NCBI GenBank assembly: GCA_030611315.1
Contig: JAUWPZ010000027.1
Span: 1 to 33,827 of the forward strand
Source of the DNA: Sedimentisphaerales bacterium
Lineage (GTDB): Bacteria; Planctomycetota; Phycisphaerae; Sedimentisphaerales; Anaerobacaceae
Direction: 5' to 3'
Length of the DNA: 33,827 bases
Positions 33,021-33,827 of this stretch are shown piece after piece. Positions within the stretch are counted from its first letter, which is position 1. Every line of letters begins with the position of its first letter. Both the position numbers and the translations under genes were made by a program. The notes beneath the pieces are model-generated. The model was not told the DNA's origin, searched no databases, and saw nothing but the letters and a program-made list of their open reading frames with translations.

Positions 33021-33827
33021 ATGTCGGTAAAGTTGAGAATGACGAGGATAGGCAGGCGGCATCGGCCGTTCTTCAGAATCAACGCCGTCGATTCACGCAC
33101 ACCGCGCGACGGCAAAGTACTGGAAAAGCTGGGGCATTATGACCCGATTGAAAAGGACCCGGCCAAGCAGATTGTGCTCAACCTCGAACGCGTGAAGTAC
33201 TGGCTCGAAAAAGGAGCTGTCCCAAGCAATACGGTCTCGGAAATCCTCCTTCGCCTGGGCGTCAAACACAAATACGCCGAGCAAACGTCGCAGCGCAGAG
33301 CAAAGGCCAAGGCCCTGGCCCGGGCCAAAGGCAAGCTGTTCACAAAGGCCGAAAGAATCGCGGCCGAGAAACAAGCCGAGGCCGCCGAAGAACAGGCCAA
33401 AGCTGAAGCTGAGGAAAAGGCAAAACCCGAAACAAAAGAAGAAAAGGTAGAAACCGAAGCAAAGCCGGAGGCTAAAGCAGCACCGGAAAAAACCGAGGCC
33501 GAAACCGAAACCGAAGCAAAACCAGAACCGCAAGCCGAAGACAAAGCCGAAGTAGCGGAAGAAAAGGCTGAGCCTGAACCAGAATCTGCAGAAGAAAAGA
33601 CCGAGGCCGAACCCGAAACAGAACCAGAACCAAAAGCTGAGGAAAAAGCCGAGGCCGAACCCGAAGCAGAACCAGAGCCGAAAGCCGAAGAAAAGGCCGA
33701 GCCAGAACCGAAAGCTGAGGAAAAAACCGAAGCTGCGGAAGAAAAAGCTGAGCCTGAGGGCAAAGCTGTAGAGGAAAAGACCGAGGCCGAACCCGAAGCA
33801 AAACCAGAACCGCAAGCCGAAGACAAA
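33021..33827 (+). CDS. rpsP: Ribosomal protein S16 with long Glu/Ala/Lys/Pro tail (3' end outside window)
   Basis: Small-subunit ribosomal protein needed for 30S assembly. The ATG has TTAGGAG seven bases upstream. Residues 1-80 are a clear S16: MSVKLRMTRIGRRHRPFFRI, then DSRTPRDGKVLEKLGHYDP and VKYWLEKGAVPSNTVSEILL. Typical bacterial S16 ends near residue 80-90; here the frame stays open to the last base (269 codons) with no stop. After a Lys/Arg/Ala helix (about 85-120), it is a repetitive low-complexity region made of Glu, Ala, Lys and Pro. A 33-base stretch at 33513-33545 recurs exactly at 33795-33827. The antisense frames here are a by-product of this composition. rimM/trmD/rplS would be expected beyond the window. 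Confidence 0.96.
   Translation, partial: MSVKLRMTRIGRRHRPFFRINAVDSRTPRDGKVLEKLGHYDPIEKDPAKQIVLNLERVKYWLEKGAVPSNTVSEILLRLGVKHKYAEQTSQRRAKAKALARAKGKLFTKAERIAAEKQAEAAEEQAKAEAEEKAKPETKEEKVETEAKPEAKAAPEKTEAETETEAKPEPQAEDKAEVAEEKAEPEPESAEEKTEAEPETEPEPKAEEKAEAEPEAEPEPKAEEKAEPEPKAEEKTEAAEEKAEPEGKAVEEKTEAEPEAKPEPQAEDK
33513..33827. repeat. Repeats in the S16 tail
   Basis: Identical 33-base copies lie at 33513-33545 and 33795-33827, 282 bases (94 codons) apart. Between them shorter GAGGCCGAACCCGAA and AAAGCTGAGGAAAA words recur several times, always in frame. Confidence 0.9.

Noticed and set aside
33093-33826. Long minus-strand open frames rich in Phe/Leu/Gly or Ser/Ala/Phe
   Set aside because: They are the antisense of the repetitive Glu/Ala/Lys/Pro tail of S16, whose composition removes stops in other frames. 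The sense frame has a real SD and an unmistakable S16 domain.

Overview
The window is a bacterial chromosome segment of moderate GC. It most likely comes from the Planctomycetota, probably a Phycisphaerae-like lineage. Supporting signs are a secreted PQQ-type beta-propeller protein fused to a methyltransferase-like domain, a dockerin-bearing parallel beta-helix protein, a Tat/lipoprotein sulfatase of the CxPSR type, an H-X9-DG-like prepilin protein, many short dispersed repeats between and inside genes, and a ribosomal protein S16 with a very long Glu/Ala/Lys/Pro tail. The taxonomic call is inference from gene content, not from a marker-gene search.

Layout. 1-758 holds the 3' end of an IS4-family insertion sequence. 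911-4057 is the propeller/methyltransferase protein and 4332-5471 an MscS channel. From 18944 down to 5569 the minus strand carries one long locus for a type IV pilus / type II secretion hybrid machine. In transcription order it encodes the GspE/PilB ATPase, GspF/PilC platform, GspG-like major (pseudo)pilin, three minor prepilin-like proteins, PilM, PilN, PilO, two tandem ParA/MinD-type ATPases, a GspB/PilP-like inner-membrane protein and the secretin. A GC-rich hairpin follows the major pilin gene. A tRNA-Leu(CAG) lies at 19427-19510, and a 1094-residue beta-helix/dockerin protein at 19577-22861 (minus). The following gap contains a small non-autonomous mobile element (23104-23274) with 14-bp terminal inverted repeats, a 5-bp target duplication and an internal REPIN-like pair of hairpins. 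Next come two polytopic membrane proteins and a prepilin-like protein.

The right part begins with ffh (SRP GTPase) and ends with rpsP (S16, running off the window). These two genes are neighbours in the common ffh-rpsP-rimM-trmD-rplS cluster. Here a sulfatase, a 113-residue protein and a type ISP-like restriction-modification enzyme lie between them. The sulfatase carries an in-frame 103-bp palindromic element inside its export signal.

How the genes work together. PilM/N/O, the PilP/GspB-like protein and the secretin would form the alignment and outer-membrane channel; GspE/GspF power and scaffold assembly of the pseudopilins. The ParA pair, with the second overlapping the gene of the membrane protein, suggests that the position or number of these machines is controlled by ParA-type patterning. 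The most interesting points are this ParA-coupled secretion locus, the small mobile and palindromic elements (two inside coding sequence), and the S16 tail.
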